64,000 nt of DNA, from positions 682,001 to 746,000 of the forward strand of contig OY762224.2 in the NCBI GenBank assembly GCA_963665265.2, written 5' to 3'. The position numbers were made by a program, and so were the translations under genes. The DNA comes from CAXXHQ01 sp963665265. Its GTDB lineage: Bacteria; Planctomycetota; Planctomycetia; Pirellulales; Thermoguttaceae. The notes beneath the pieces are model-generated. The model saw nothing but the letters and a program-made list of their open reading frames with translations. It did not search any database and was not told the DNA's origin. Positions 18,320 through 26,570 of this stretch are shown here, in pieces (position 1 is the stretch's first letter; each line of letters starts with the position of its first letter).

Positions 18320-19036
18320 TTACTCTAAATCCGCCTCAATAATGTGGAATTTTAATCCTTTGATCGGCGCGCCGCCGTTGTGGAATATGAGGCCGGCATA
18401 GGGATAGCCGAGCATTTGGCGGTGCGTATGCCCAAAGTAGACGTTTTTCACGCCCGATTCGGGACCTTGCTCAATCTGAAGCAGATATGCGTAAATTCGT
18501 CGGGCGACGACCCGTTTCGCGTAAACAAGGTGCGGAATTGGCTTGTGGATTCGCGTCGCCACGACGACGTCATAGAGCCGACTGAAAAATTTTCCGCGTC
18601 GCTTCGTCGTAAGCCAATAATCCCGAGCCGCGGCTAGTGAATAGGGATCGTGCATTTCCCGATCGGCGACGTCGCCGTGAAGAAAAACCGCCGACCCGAT
18701 GCGAGCGTAGTAGCGATGGTAATAGAAATTCTTGCGATCCGACTCCAATTGAACAAGCCGATCGATAAAGCCGCGGTCAAAATCATGATTGCCCAGAACG
18801 AAATGGAACTGGCAATTCGGGCAGGGATCGATCAATTCGCGAAGCCAACGCACGGCGAGATCGACCGAATGGGCGTGATTGCGGGTTCGCGCCCAACGGA
18901 AATCGAATATATCGCCGCCGAGAATAAAATAATTCGCCTGCGCCGCCGACTCTTTGATCATCTCCAAATAACGATGCGCTTTGGAGCGATTGGCCAGCAA
19001 ATGCAGATCGGAGATGAAGAAGCAGCGTTCGCTCAT
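18320..19036 (-). CDS. Metallophosphoesterase, LpxH-like (UDP-2,3-diacylglucosamine diphosphatase family)
   Basis: A 238-residue calcineurin-like phosphoesterase with the full metal-binding series: FISDLHL, GGDIFDF, LGNHDFD, LHGDVAD and FGHTHR. Length and motif spacing resemble LpxH/YbbF proteins, which cleave UDP-2,3-diacylglucosamine to lipid X in lipid A synthesis at the membrane; planctomycetes often keep lipid A genes. A related 'UDP-diacylglucosamine-like' hydrolase with another substrate is equally possible because no other lpx gene is near. The start at 19036 (MSERCFF) is preferred over an in-frame codon 21 bases upstream since it begins right before the core strand. It is divergent from the following gene. 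Confidence 0.75.
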   Translation of the reverse strand: MSERCFFISDLHLLANRSKAHRYLEMIKESAAQANYFILGGDIFDFRWARTRNHAHSVDLAVRWLRELIDPCPNCQFHFVLGNHDFDRGFIDRLVQLESDRKNFYYHRYYARIGSAVFLHGDVADREMHDPYSLAAARDYWLTTKRRGKFFSRLYDVVVATRIHKPIPHLVYAKRVVARRIYAYLLQIEQGPESGVKNVYFGHTHRQMLGYPYAGLIFHNGGAPIKGLKFHIIEADLE

Positions 19037-19136
19037 CGAAATTCTCTGGTTCGGCAAGACGCGGAGCTAGGATTGCTCCTGCGGAATGTGTATTATACCG
19101 GCTCACCGATATTTTTCTTCTTATAAAGACTTCATC

Positions 19137-20576
19137 ATGAAATCCATTCTCCAGTATTGCTTATTTTTCGCACTGGTTGCCGCGACGGTCGGGTTCGCCC
19201 ATGCCGAAGAAGGCCTGAATCGGGCGAGTCTACCCTCAGGTAAGTACGTCGTCGTCGCTTCGCAAAGGACGGCCGCCGATCCGGAGTGGCGAAAAGCGAT
19301 CGACGCGCTCGTCGCCAAGCGTTCCGCATCGGTTTTGGAATTCGTCGGCGACGTGAATGAGACGCTCCCCGAGTTGCGAAAGATTCAGCCTCGCTACATT
19401 TGTTTCGTCGCGCAGCCCGATGAGTTGGGACGCGATTTCATCGTCGCCGTCAATCGCATGACGCGCCGCATCGACGACGATCCCTACGGCGACGCCCTTT
19501 GGGGCGTCATCACCGGTTACAAAGCGACCGACGCTCAGCGGATCATCGCCCAAACCGATCCGCTCGTCATTCGTCGCGCGGCGGCCGGAACTTCGCTTGA
19601 TCTCAACCTGTTCGACGAAGGGATTTGGTCCGACGAGGGGAGCGACGTTAAATATCACGAGAAAAAGTCCGACGGGATAATTTCGGACTACGACGGGCCG
19701 GCGTTCGCCTCCGAAACGTTAGCCGAAACTTTGAATCATAATATAGTCGATCTGTTTTTTACTTCCGGTCACGCAACGGAACGCGATTGGCAAGTCGGCT
19801 ATCCGCCTCATAAACGCGGTGAGTTCCGCTGCAAAAACGGAGAGCTGTACGCCGTCGGCGATAAAGGAGAAAAAACGCCGATTCGTACGACCAATCCCAA
19901 AGTCTTTCTCCCCTCAGGAAACTGTTTGGCGGGCAAGATCGTCGACGATCAATCGATGGCCGTCGCTTGGCTTAGCTCCGGGGGCGTCGATCAAATGATC
20001 GGATACGTCGTGAGCACTTGGTACGGCAAGGCCGGATGGGGAACGCGCGACTACCTCTTCGAACGCCCCGGACAATACTGCCTAAGCGAGGCGTTCTTTT
20101 TTAATAACCAAGCCATCGTCGAAACGTTGGAGACGCAATATCCAAAGACCGCCCGTGCGAATTTTTGCGATTGGGCAATCGAACGCGATCCGTTTCTCTT
20201 GCCCTTGTTCGCCAAGGAAAATGGAATTAAGCTCGACGGGAACAATAAAGATAACGTCGGCCTGATTTGGGATCGCGACACGTTGGCCTTCTACGGAGAT
20301 CCGGCTTGGGACGCTCGACTCGCTCCTCGCGATCCGGCCTTCGCGCAGGAGTTGAAAGAAGACGCGGACGGCTTTTCGTTCACCGTTCGCGCGATCAAAG
20401 ACTGCGAGCCGACGGCCGCCCCCGCCGCTTGGTTGCCGAAAAAAGCGAAGAATCCTCGCATCGTCGAAGGAGCCGAGCTAAAACCGCTCGTCACCGACGA
20501 CTTCCTCATGCTTCCGCGACTCGGTAAATTAAAAGCGGGTGACGTGCGCCGCATCCGAATCGCATGCGATAAATAG
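19137..20576 (+). CDS. Putative secreted caspase/gingipain-like (clan CD) cysteine peptidase
   Basis: A 479-residue protein with a signal peptide (MKSILQYCLFFALVAATVGF, cut near AHA). It has no family I can name with certainty, but the order of motifs resembles C25/clan CD peptidases: DDDPYGDALWGVITG about 113-127 (compare the D-x-D-P-Y-D-x-x-x-G-R pattern of gingipains), a hydrophobic strand ending in FFTSGH with H212, and after another strand VFLPSGNC with C263, then a helix and MIGYVVSTWYG. This His-Cys order is the clan CD dyad. The start at 19137 gives the signal peptide. It stands alone on the plus strand, followed by repeats. Substrate unknown; it could also be an inactive relative. 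Confidence 0.6.
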   Translation: MKSILQYCLFFALVAATVGFAHAEEGLNRASLPSGKYVVVASQRTAADPEWRKAIDALVAKRSASVLEFVGDVNETLPELRKIQPRYICFVAQPDELGRDFIVAVNRMTRRIDDDPYGDALWGVITGYKATDAQRIIAQTDPLVIRRAAAGTSLDLNLFDEGIWSDEGSDVKYHEKKSDGIISDYDGPAFASETLAETLNHNIVDLFFTSGHATERDWQVGYPPHKRGEFRCKNGELYAVGDKGEKTPIRTTNPKVFLPSGNCLAGKIVDDQSMAVAWLSSGGVDQMIGYVVSTWYGKAGWGTRDYLFERPGQYCLSEAFFFNNQAIVETLETQYPKTARANFCDWAIERDPFLLPLFAKENGIKLDGNNKDNVGLIWDRDTLAFYGDPAWDARLAPRDPAFAQELKEDADGFSFTVRAIKDCEPTAAPAAWLPKKAKNPRIVEGAELKPLVTDDFLMLPRLGKLKAGDVRRIRIACDK

Positions 20577-20843
20577 AGGGCCCGCCTTATGTTGCGTTCT
20601 TATCTCTCGATTTTTTGTTGGGCGTCGAATGAAAATCGGTTTTTGCTGGAAACCGAGCCAGCCCCTTCGCTAAAATTCTCCGCGACGATATCCTCGTCGG
20701 AAAGACTGGCGACCTTTCCTCCGCTCTTTGACAATTTAATCTTCTTTCGGCAACCGGCCTCCAGCGGCCGGCTTTGTCGCCGCTCGCTTTGCGCCCTGTG
20801 AGTCTACTTCCCGGTCCCGCAAACCAACTGCTCAACGCCGTAG

Positions 20844-20860
20844 GGCGCTCTGCGAGCGCC
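20844..20860. repeat. Palindromic hairpin element (GGCGCTC, 3-base loop)
   Basis: GGCGCTC, loop TGC, GAGCGCC; preceded by GTA. Same element as at 21015, 30420, 30590 and 62831. Confidence 0.75.
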
Positions 20861-21014
20861 GCTGATGACTGACTGCTCCATCGAAGAATAGCGTTCAGCT
20901 TTCTTCGCCTCCTCGTTACTTACGGCAATCCGCCGCTCCGAAGATTTTTTAGTTTTTCGGCTGAAAAAGGCGTCCATATTCTTTTTCGCGTCTCCGGATT
21001 TTCAACCTAAGTAG

Positions 21015-21031
21015 GGTGCTCTGTGAGCGCC
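21015..21031. repeat. Palindromic hairpin element (GGTGCTC variant)
   Basis: GGTGCTC, loop TGT, GAGCGCC. The C to T change in the left arm leaves a G-U pair, so the fold is kept. Confidence 0.65.
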
Positions 21032-21174
21032 GCTGATGACTGATTATTAAGACGCGACGGTGCAAGTACGAAATATCCGAGCGATCCTGAATCACGATAA
21101 ACAAGGCGAAAAAAAGAAAGGCGACGATTTCTCGCCGCCTCTCCGAATTAACGCGAGCAAAATTGCGAAAGCGC

Positions 21175-22539
21175 TTACTGCGCGAGCCGATACAAAACGG
21201 CGCCGTGCGAGGGAATCTTCGCTTTAAGACTTCCTTCGATCGGCGACATGTCGGCCTTCTTCCACAAGTCGCGGACCTTGATCGTCCCGCTCATGCCGAG
21301 CGTCGATAGATCGACCGCAGCCTCGGTCTCCTTTTTCGTCGTGTTGAAGACGGCAAGGTACTTGTCCTTCGAGCCGGGAACGTCGGCCGTCCAGGCGATG
21401 ATTCCGTCCTTGTCGGAAAGCTGCCGATTGTTCGAACTGTTCTGGTTGACGCCCAAGATTTCTTCGTTCGTCAGTAACGAAAGAGTGAAGTCGTCTGTTT
21501 TCGTCATGTCGCCGCCGTGAATCAGGGGCGAACGAGCGATGCACCAAAGCGTCATCATCGTCACTTGCTCGTCGCGCGTGAAATTCGTTTTGCGTCCCAA
21601 GCCGATCTCGCCCAAGGGAAGCATGTCGGCGTCGGGATAGGCGCCCGGCTTGCGATACGGCGTCCAGTCGTTTAGACGCTTGAATTGCGAATGCAAGGCG
21701 GGCCATTTGTCCCAAAAATCGTCGCTAATTCGCCACATGTTGGCGTTCTCGCAAACGTGAGCGCCTTCTTTGAGCGGAGCGTCGCCGGGAGACAAGCTCA
21801 ACACGATCGGACGGCCCGTGCGATCGATCGCTTTGCGGATCGCCTCGATCTCGGCCTTTTGCACGGCGTCGTAGGGGCGACTAATGTCATCGACCTTGAC
21901 GAAATCGACGCCCCAACCGGCGAGCATGTCGAAGATCGAATTGTAATACTCTTGCCCGCCGGGCTTCGTCGCGTCCACGCCGTACATGTCGGGATTCCAT
22001 TGGCAAACGCTCTTCACGTTCGCCACGTCCTTCGCGTGAAGGTCGGTTCCTTTGATCGGCGTGTTTTTAGCGACCGCTTGGCGGGGAATTCCGCGCATCA
22101 TGTGAATGCCGAATTTCAACCCTTTGCCGTGGACGTAATCGGCGAGCGCTTTGAAACCGACGCCGTCGGCGGCCGAGGGAAATTTCTCGGGCGCCGGGGT
22201 TAAGCGGCCGAACTCGTCCATCGTCAGCACGGCGTCTTTGCGGTAGTCGTGCCCTTTGGCTTTCGGTTCGTACCACTGGATATCGACGACGATATATTGC
22301 CAGCCGAACTTTTTCAGCTTTTCGGCCATGAAATCGGTCTGCTCTTTGGTTTGCTTTTCGGTCACTGTCGTGCCGAAGCAGTCCCAACTGTTCCACCCCA
22401 TCGGCGGCGAGGGCGCCCAAGAGTGAAAGTCGGCCGCTTTCTTCTCTTCGGCGCGAGTTTCGGCGGCGAAGAAAAGCGATGGCATCGCGACGGCGCAGGC
22501 AAATAGAGTCAAATAAAAGTTCTTCATAATCTTTCGCAT
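21175..22539 (-). CDS. Secreted GH27 alpha-galactosidase
   Basis: A 454-residue protein with signal peptide (NFYLTLFACAVAMPSLFFAA) and the GH27 barrel. Visible are PPMGWNSWD at residues 45-53, VVDIQWYEP, nucleophile D217 in FVKVDD and acid/base D274 in WRISDDFWD, with a C-terminal beta-sandwich. GH27 enzymes remove terminal alpha-D-galactose, with retention, from galactomannan, raffinose-type sugars or glycoproteins; some act on N-acetylgalactosamine or beta-L-arabinopyranose. It follows the GH51 gene with two bases between stop and start; AAGGAG nine bases before its ATG lies inside the last GH51 codons, so translation is probably coupled. Confidence 0.92.
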   Translation of the reverse strand: MRKIMKNFYLTLFACAVAMPSLFFAAETRAEEKKAADFHSWAPSPPMGWNSWDCFGTTVTEKQTKEQTDFMAEKLKKFGWQYIVVDIQWYEPKAKGHDYRKDAVLTMDEFGRLTPAPEKFPSAADGVGFKALADYVHGKGLKFGIHMMRGIPRQAVAKNTPIKGTDLHAKDVANVKSVCQWNPDMYGVDATKPGGQEYYNSIFDMLAGWGVDFVKVDDISRPYDAVQKAEIEAIRKAIDRTGRPIVLSLSPGDAPLKEGAHVCENANMWRISDDFWDKWPALHSQFKRLNDWTPYRKPGAYPDADMLPLGEIGLGRKTNFTRDEQVTMMTLWCIARSPLIHGGDMTKTDDFTLSLLTNEEILGVNQNSSNNRQLSDKDGIIAWTADVPGSKDKYLAVFNTTKKETEAAVDLSTLGMSGTIKVRDLWKKADMSPIEGSLKAKIPSHGAVLYRLAQ

Positions 22540-22541
22540 TC

Positions 22542-24557
22542 TTATCGTCTCCTTGCACGCTTTCGTGCGGTTTCGGCCGGTTTCAGTTTTATGACGGTGA
22601 CGGAATAAGGTTGGAAGGCGTAACTAAACGACTCCTTCACGTCTTTGATTTCGCTCTTTTTCGGAGCGACTTTGGTCGGTTCGGTAATCGAATTCGTATC
22701 GTCGGGGCTGGCCGAGGAAAGAGTTTCGACTTCGGCCGTCGCGGCCAAAGCGCCCGCGTCTTTCAAGGCGAGGTTGACCGTTTGCTTTTCGCCGCCGTAA
22801 TTCACGACTTTGAGGAAGATTTCGCCGGTTTTCGAGTCTTTCGTGGCCGAGCAGTGCAGCGGCGATTTCTCGGCGTCGATCTTCGTTTTCAGAATGCCGT
22901 CGCCGACGTTCGTGCTGAACATCTTGATGGCGTAGTAGCTCGGCGCTCCGAACGAATTGAGCGCGTCGTAGCCGATGAGGTCCGGTCGCCATTGCCGGCC
23001 GCCGGGATTCACGTTGACCAACAGCGGAGCGTAGCAGTGCATGACCACCACGTCCGAATTGCGTTCCATTTCGGCCATCCATACGGCGTCGCCCAAGGCC
23101 GCCTTCAAATTCGGCGTCGCCGGCTTCTTTTCCGAACGCTTGTCCCACGGCGGGAAGTCGGTCTCGTGCGCGGCCCATTCGCCGACGAAGATCTTCGGAC
23201 CTTTGCGATCGTACTTATCGTATTGCCCATGCGATTTCTTCTCGAATTGATCGGCCGGCAGATAGTAATGTTCATCGACCGCGTCGGGCGTTCGACTCTT
23301 CACCCATTTGTTTTTCGACTGCTCGTAGCCGACGCTGGAAATAAGCTTCAACTGCGGATATTTTTTCTTGATCGCGTCGGAAAATTGAGCGAACCTTGCG
23401 TCGTAGCGTCCTGTTTTGTCGAACCAATCCTCGTTGCCGATCTCGACGTAGGTCAGCTTGAACGGTGCGGGATGTCCGTCCTTCGCGCGTTGTGCTCCCC
23501 ATTTCGTCGAGACGTCGCCGATGACGTATTCAATTTCGTCGAGGGCTTCTTTGACGAAAGGCTCGAGGTCGGCGCCCGTCTTGACGTTCGCGTTCGGATC
23601 GCCGTCGGCTCCCTTCAGACTGTAACCGACGTAAACGCCCAAGACCGGCTCGGCCTTCATCTCTTCGCACCAGTAGAGAAATTCGAGCAGGCCCATGCCG
23701 TCGCTCGAACGATATCCCCAAGGGCATTGATGGCCGGGACGATCGGAGAGCGGGCCAAGCGTTTTTTGCCAGGGGAAGCGATCCTTTACGTAATCGCCTT
23801 CCAGATAGTTGCCGCCGGGGAATCGCAAAAATTTCGGATTCAAATCGACCAGCATTTGCATGAGATCGATACGGTTGCCGTTGGGACGATTGTTCCAAGT
23901 GGGCGGGAACAACGAAACGAGATTAAACCAAACGGTTCCAGGCTTATCGATCGACAAAACGAATCGCGTCTTGGCGGTCGGTGCGGCTTCGCCGACGGTT
24001 AGCGCCAGGGAGTATTGTTTCCAATCGGGGCCGAGGGAGGCGACTTCCCCCTTGGCGTAAACGGTTTTGCCGTCGTCGCTCTCGATGGCGACCGAGACAG
24101 GTCCGGCGAAACCCGCCGCGGCTTTGGCGTAGAACGAGGCTCGATAGCAAGTCTTCGGCTTGACGGGAATACCCCAGTAGCCGTCGTTGGCGATTCCGAC
24201 GCGACTTTTCGCTGAGGCCGATTTGGCGTCGAGCCGTAAGCTGACGGGCAATGATTCGTTGAGCGGCTTCGATTTATCGAGTTCGATCGCGGCCGAGGCG
24301 CCGGCCTCTTGTACGAGCGACCAATGGGCGGGCGCTTTCGAGTCGTCTTGGAACGTGCGGTTGCGGATCAATTCGGCGTAGAGTCCGCCGTCGTAGGAAT
24401 AGTTGATTTCCTCGGTCATTAGCCCGTAAAGCATGGGGCTGACTGGTGCGACGGACTTGCCTGCCTCGACCGTTAATGTCGTCGTCTTTTCCGCCGCAAA
24501 GAGGACAGTCGTCAGGAGAGACGCCGCCAATGCTCCGAATAATATGCTGAACCGCAT
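22542..24557 (-). CDS. Secreted GH51 alpha-L-arabinofuranosidase
   Basis: A 671-residue enzyme with signal peptide (FGALAASLLTTVLFAAE), a carbohydrate-binding beta region about residues 70-215 (CBM4/9-like) and the GH51 barrel and C-terminal sandwich. Signature stretches: SPMLYGLMTEEINYSYDGGLY, FLRFPGGNYLEGDY, acid/base E376 in YVEIGNED, DEHYY, nucleophile E460 in VGEWA. It removes arabinofuranosyl side groups from arabinoxylan, arabinan or arabinogalactan. The long N-terminal form is common among secreted GH51 enzymes. First gene of a two-gene operon with the GH27 gene. The C-terminus is strongly basic (ARKRARRR), possibly because the last codons carry the ribosome site of the next gene. Confidence 0.92.
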   Translation of the reverse strand: MRFSILFGALAASLLTTVLFAAEKTTTLTVEAGKSVAPVSPMLYGLMTEEINYSYDGGLYAELIRNRTFQDDSKAPAHWSLVQEAGASAAIELDKSKPLNESLPVSLRLDAKSASAKSRVGIANDGYWGIPVKPKTCYRASFYAKAAAGFAGPVSVAIESDDGKTVYAKGEVASLGPDWKQYSLALTVGEAAPTAKTRFVLSIDKPGTVWFNLVSLFPPTWNNRPNGNRIDLMQMLVDLNPKFLRFPGGNYLEGDYVKDRFPWQKTLGPLSDRPGHQCPWGYRSSDGMGLLEFLYWCEEMKAEPVLGVYVGYSLKGADGDPNANVKTGADLEPFVKEALDEIEYVIGDVSTKWGAQRAKDGHPAPFKLTYVEIGNEDWFDKTGRYDARFAQFSDAIKKKYPQLKLISSVGYEQSKNKWVKSRTPDAVDEHYYLPADQFEKKSHGQYDKYDRKGPKIFVGEWAAHETDFPPWDKRSEKKPATPNLKAALGDAVWMAEMERNSDVVVMHCYAPLLVNVNPGGRQWRPDLIGYDALNSFGAPSYYAIKMFSTNVGDGILKTKIDAEKSPLHCSATKDSKTGEIFLKVVNYGGEKQTVNLALKDAGALAATAEVETLSSASPDDTNSITEPTKVAPKKSEIKDVKESFSYAFQPYSVTVIKLKPAETARKRARRR

Positions 24558-24722
24558 AAAAAACTCCTATTGAAGAGAGACTTTCATCGCCGAAACGGCC
24601 AATAACCCGAGTTCTATTCGCCGCGACGAGGGCTATTTATTTCGCCGTCGCTCGACGAGAAAACAGAGAGGGGGGATGGCTCAATCGCCGTTCGACATTA
24701 TTGCACAAAAAAGAGCTTTCGA

Positions 24723-25778
24723 CTACGTCCGCTTGAGCGTCGTAATCCAAAGAAAAGGCCGATCGGCTTCGTCGAGTCGCACCTCGTATTTCAGGCCGAC
24801 TTTGAAGAGCATTTTGCGGAGCGCGGTTCCGTAAGTCGTTCGTTCGCGGGGGAAATTTAGCTTTGCCGCGCCGAGATCGACGCCGTTTTTCGCCATTGCC
24901 GGATAATCGTACAATATCGGCGCTTTAATTTTCTCGCCGATCGCCTTCAAAACTTGGGGAACCGTCGCATTTTCCACGTTCACGTTGCGGAACTCGACCA
25001 TACCGGGAAGGATTTCCCCGAGCGGCTTTTCGGTCGGCCGTCCGATCAACCAATATTCAACGGGGGCGTCCTTCGCTTTAGCCGCGGCCAATTCGACGCG
25101 TTTGTTCGAAGCGAAGGGGACCAACCGGTAGCCCGCCGAATGCAAAACGTAGGCGAGGCTCGTGCCGAAGGGAATCGAAGATAGCTCGTCGCCCAATTTG
25201 GCGTCGCCGTCGGCGCCTTTTAGCGCTTCGCCGAGATGCAGCGGATGACGTAATTGGCCGGCGATCTTTTCCGCGATCTCTCGGCATGGGAGTTTGACCG
25301 TCGAGAAAGCCGTAGTTTGCGAAAGATCGTCGCGCAAATCGTCAAATTGCTCCACAGTCAGGCCGAAGACGGTTTTTTGCGGTCGGCGGTTTTCAGGGCC
25401 GTTCGCCGCGAGGTCGTCGAGCCACACTTTGAGTTTCTTGAGATCGGAGCGTCGATATTTTCCCCCGGGCAACGTTAATTCGTCTTGCGACGAAAGGACG
25501 CCGGTTACGACGTAGGCCGGTTGCTGCGGCGTTCCCTCGTCGGTCACGCCGATTCGCACGGAGGAGGTTAGCGAGCTGATTCTTACGCCCGAGATTCCCG
25601 CCCTATCGAGGGCTTGAGCCCAATCTTGCATGGCGATGCCGACTTGCTGCGCCTCGCCGAACAATTCGAGCCGGACTCGAGCGGCGGCTTGCGCCGCGGC
25701 CGTCGTTAAGCATGCGCTGCACGCTAGAAGCGTTGCGAGCAAGTAGGCCGTCGTTTTGGTCGAAAATCGATCTCGCAT
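24723..25778 (-). CDS. Secreted protein of unknown function, secretin/STN-like C-terminal module
   Basis: A 351-residue protein with a signal peptide (AYLLATLLACSACLTTAAAQA). I do not recognise a named family for the whole. The last ~90 residues (VEFRNVNVENATVPQVLKAIGEKIKAPILYDYPA, then a KLNFPRERTTYGTALRKMLF stretch read as two parts) have the beta-alpha-beta look of secretin/STN short domains: a 'vPqvLkaIgekikapi' helix followed by 'tygtaLrkmL'. Similar proteins are frequent in planctomycetes without known role. It is monocistronic and divergent from the gmhA-like gene. Confidence 0.65.
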   Translation of the reverse strand: MRDRFSTKTTAYLLATLLACSACLTTAAAQAAARVRLELFGEAQQVGIAMQDWAQALDRAGISGVRISSLTSSVRIGVTDEGTPQQPAYVVTGVLSSQDELTLPGGKYRRSDLKKLKVWLDDLAANGPENRRPQKTVFGLTVEQFDDLRDDLSQTTAFSTVKLPCREIAEKIAGQLRHPLHLGEALKGADGDAKLGDELSSIPFGTSLAYVLHSAGYRLVPFASNKRVELAAAKAKDAPVEYWLIGRPTEKPLGEILPGMVEFRNVNVENATVPQVLKAIGEKIKAPILYDYPAMAKNGVDLGAAKLNFPRERTTYGTALRKMLFKVGLKYEVRLDEADRPFLWITTLKRT

Positions 25779-25973
25779 TCAATCGCTCCGGCGGAAACGT
25801 CCTGCTTGAAAGTCGGATGACTATCGGAATTATAGCATACGGCGCGGGTTTTCGCGGAATTTGGCGCGGCCCCCGATTGCGACTTTCCCGTCTTGGTGAA
25901 ACAATACAGCCACTGAAGGCGAATTCGGCGAGCGCTTCGCCGTTTTCAATAAAGCATTTGCAGTGAAAAGACA

Positions 25974-26540
25974 ATGAGCGACATCACGATTATCGACGAC
26001 TATCTAACGCGGCTTCGCGGCGCTATTGACGCTTTTGACCGCAAAACAGCGGCTTCAATCGCCCAAACGTTTCGCTCGGCCTATGAAGACGAACGAATGA
26101 TATTCGTTTTCGGCAACGGCGGCAGCGCGTCGCTCGCCTCGCACTTAGCCTCCGATTTGAATAAAGACGCTTGCTTTTGTGCCAACAAACGTTTTAAAGT
26201 ACTCTCGCTGAACGACAACGTTCCGACGATGCTCGCGCTAGCCAACGACGAAGGGTACGAAACTCTGTTCGTCGAGCAACTAAAAAATTTCGCTCGGCCG
26301 GGCGACGTCGTCGTCGGCATGTCGGTCAGCGGCAATTCGGAAAACGTGCTGCGCGCGATCCGTTGGGCGAATGAGCTCGGTTGCGTGACCGTCGGCTTTA
26401 CCGGCTTCGACGGCGGCGAATTGAAGAAAATCGCGAACGAATCGTTTCACGTTCCCGTCGCCGATATGCAAATTTGCCAAGACCTGCACATGAGCTTCAT
26501 CCATATTTTGTTGAAATTGCTACGCGAGGCGGTGCGGTAG
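25974..26540 (+). CDS. SIS-domain protein, GmhA-like phosphoheptose isomerase
   Basis: A 188-residue single SIS domain with FVFGNGGSASLASHLASDL, a serine-rich phosphosugar pocket MSVSGNSENVLRA, and the tail VADMQICQDLHMSFIHILLKLLRE, where the E/D and H residues match the metal-site helix of GmhA. GmhA converts sedoheptulose 7-phosphate to D-glycero-heptose 7-phosphate for LPS core or S-layer glycans. DiaA-type SIS proteins are similar and cannot be excluded. The ATG at 25974 is used. The GH39 gene begins 30 bases after the stop, which suggests an operon although the functions differ. Confidence 0.78.
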   Translation: MSDITIIDDYLTRLRGAIDAFDRKTAASIAQTFRSAYEDERMIFVFGNGGSASLASHLASDLNKDACFCANKRFKVLSLNDNVPTMLALANDEGYETLFVEQLKNFARPGDVVVGMSVSGNSENVLRAIRWANELGCVTVGFTGFDGGELKKIANESFHVPVADMQICQDLHMSFIHILLKLLREAVR

Positions 26541-26570
26541 ACGCGGTTTGCTTTTTTAAAGGAGCTTTCG

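Larger units (their letters stand above)
20650..21086 (-). repeat. Long intergenic repeat, left copy (inverted relative to 30365-30800)
   Basis: Read on the minus strand, this segment matches 30365-30800 along its whole length with scattered differences: shared are GATCGC..CGGATATTTCGTACTTGC, the phrase TTAATAATCAGTCAT, AATATGGACGCCTTTTTCAG, GCGGATTGCCGTAAGT, AGTAGACTCACAGGGC-like words, AAGAAGATTAAATTGTC and ACGAGGATATCGTCGCGG. Two GGCGCTC-type hairpins are embedded. It has no convincing coding frame. Confidence 0.85.
20577..21174. other. Gene-free region filled by a dispersed repeat
   Basis: About 600 bases between a plus-strand gene and the end of the GH27 gene. Most of it (20650-21086) is one copy of a long intergenic repeat whose other copy is at 30.4-30.8 kb. 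The short frames in it are shadows of the repeat. Confidence 0.7.

Noticed and set aside
20587..20835. 82-codon minus-strand frame and the similar 108-codon frame at 30569-30895
   Set aside because: They are similar only because both lie in the long repeat; no ribosome site or domain. Treated as non-coding repeat.
22611..24002. 463-codon plus-strand frame opposite GH51
   Set aside because: Antisense shadow of a clearly coding GH51 gene; no motif of its own.
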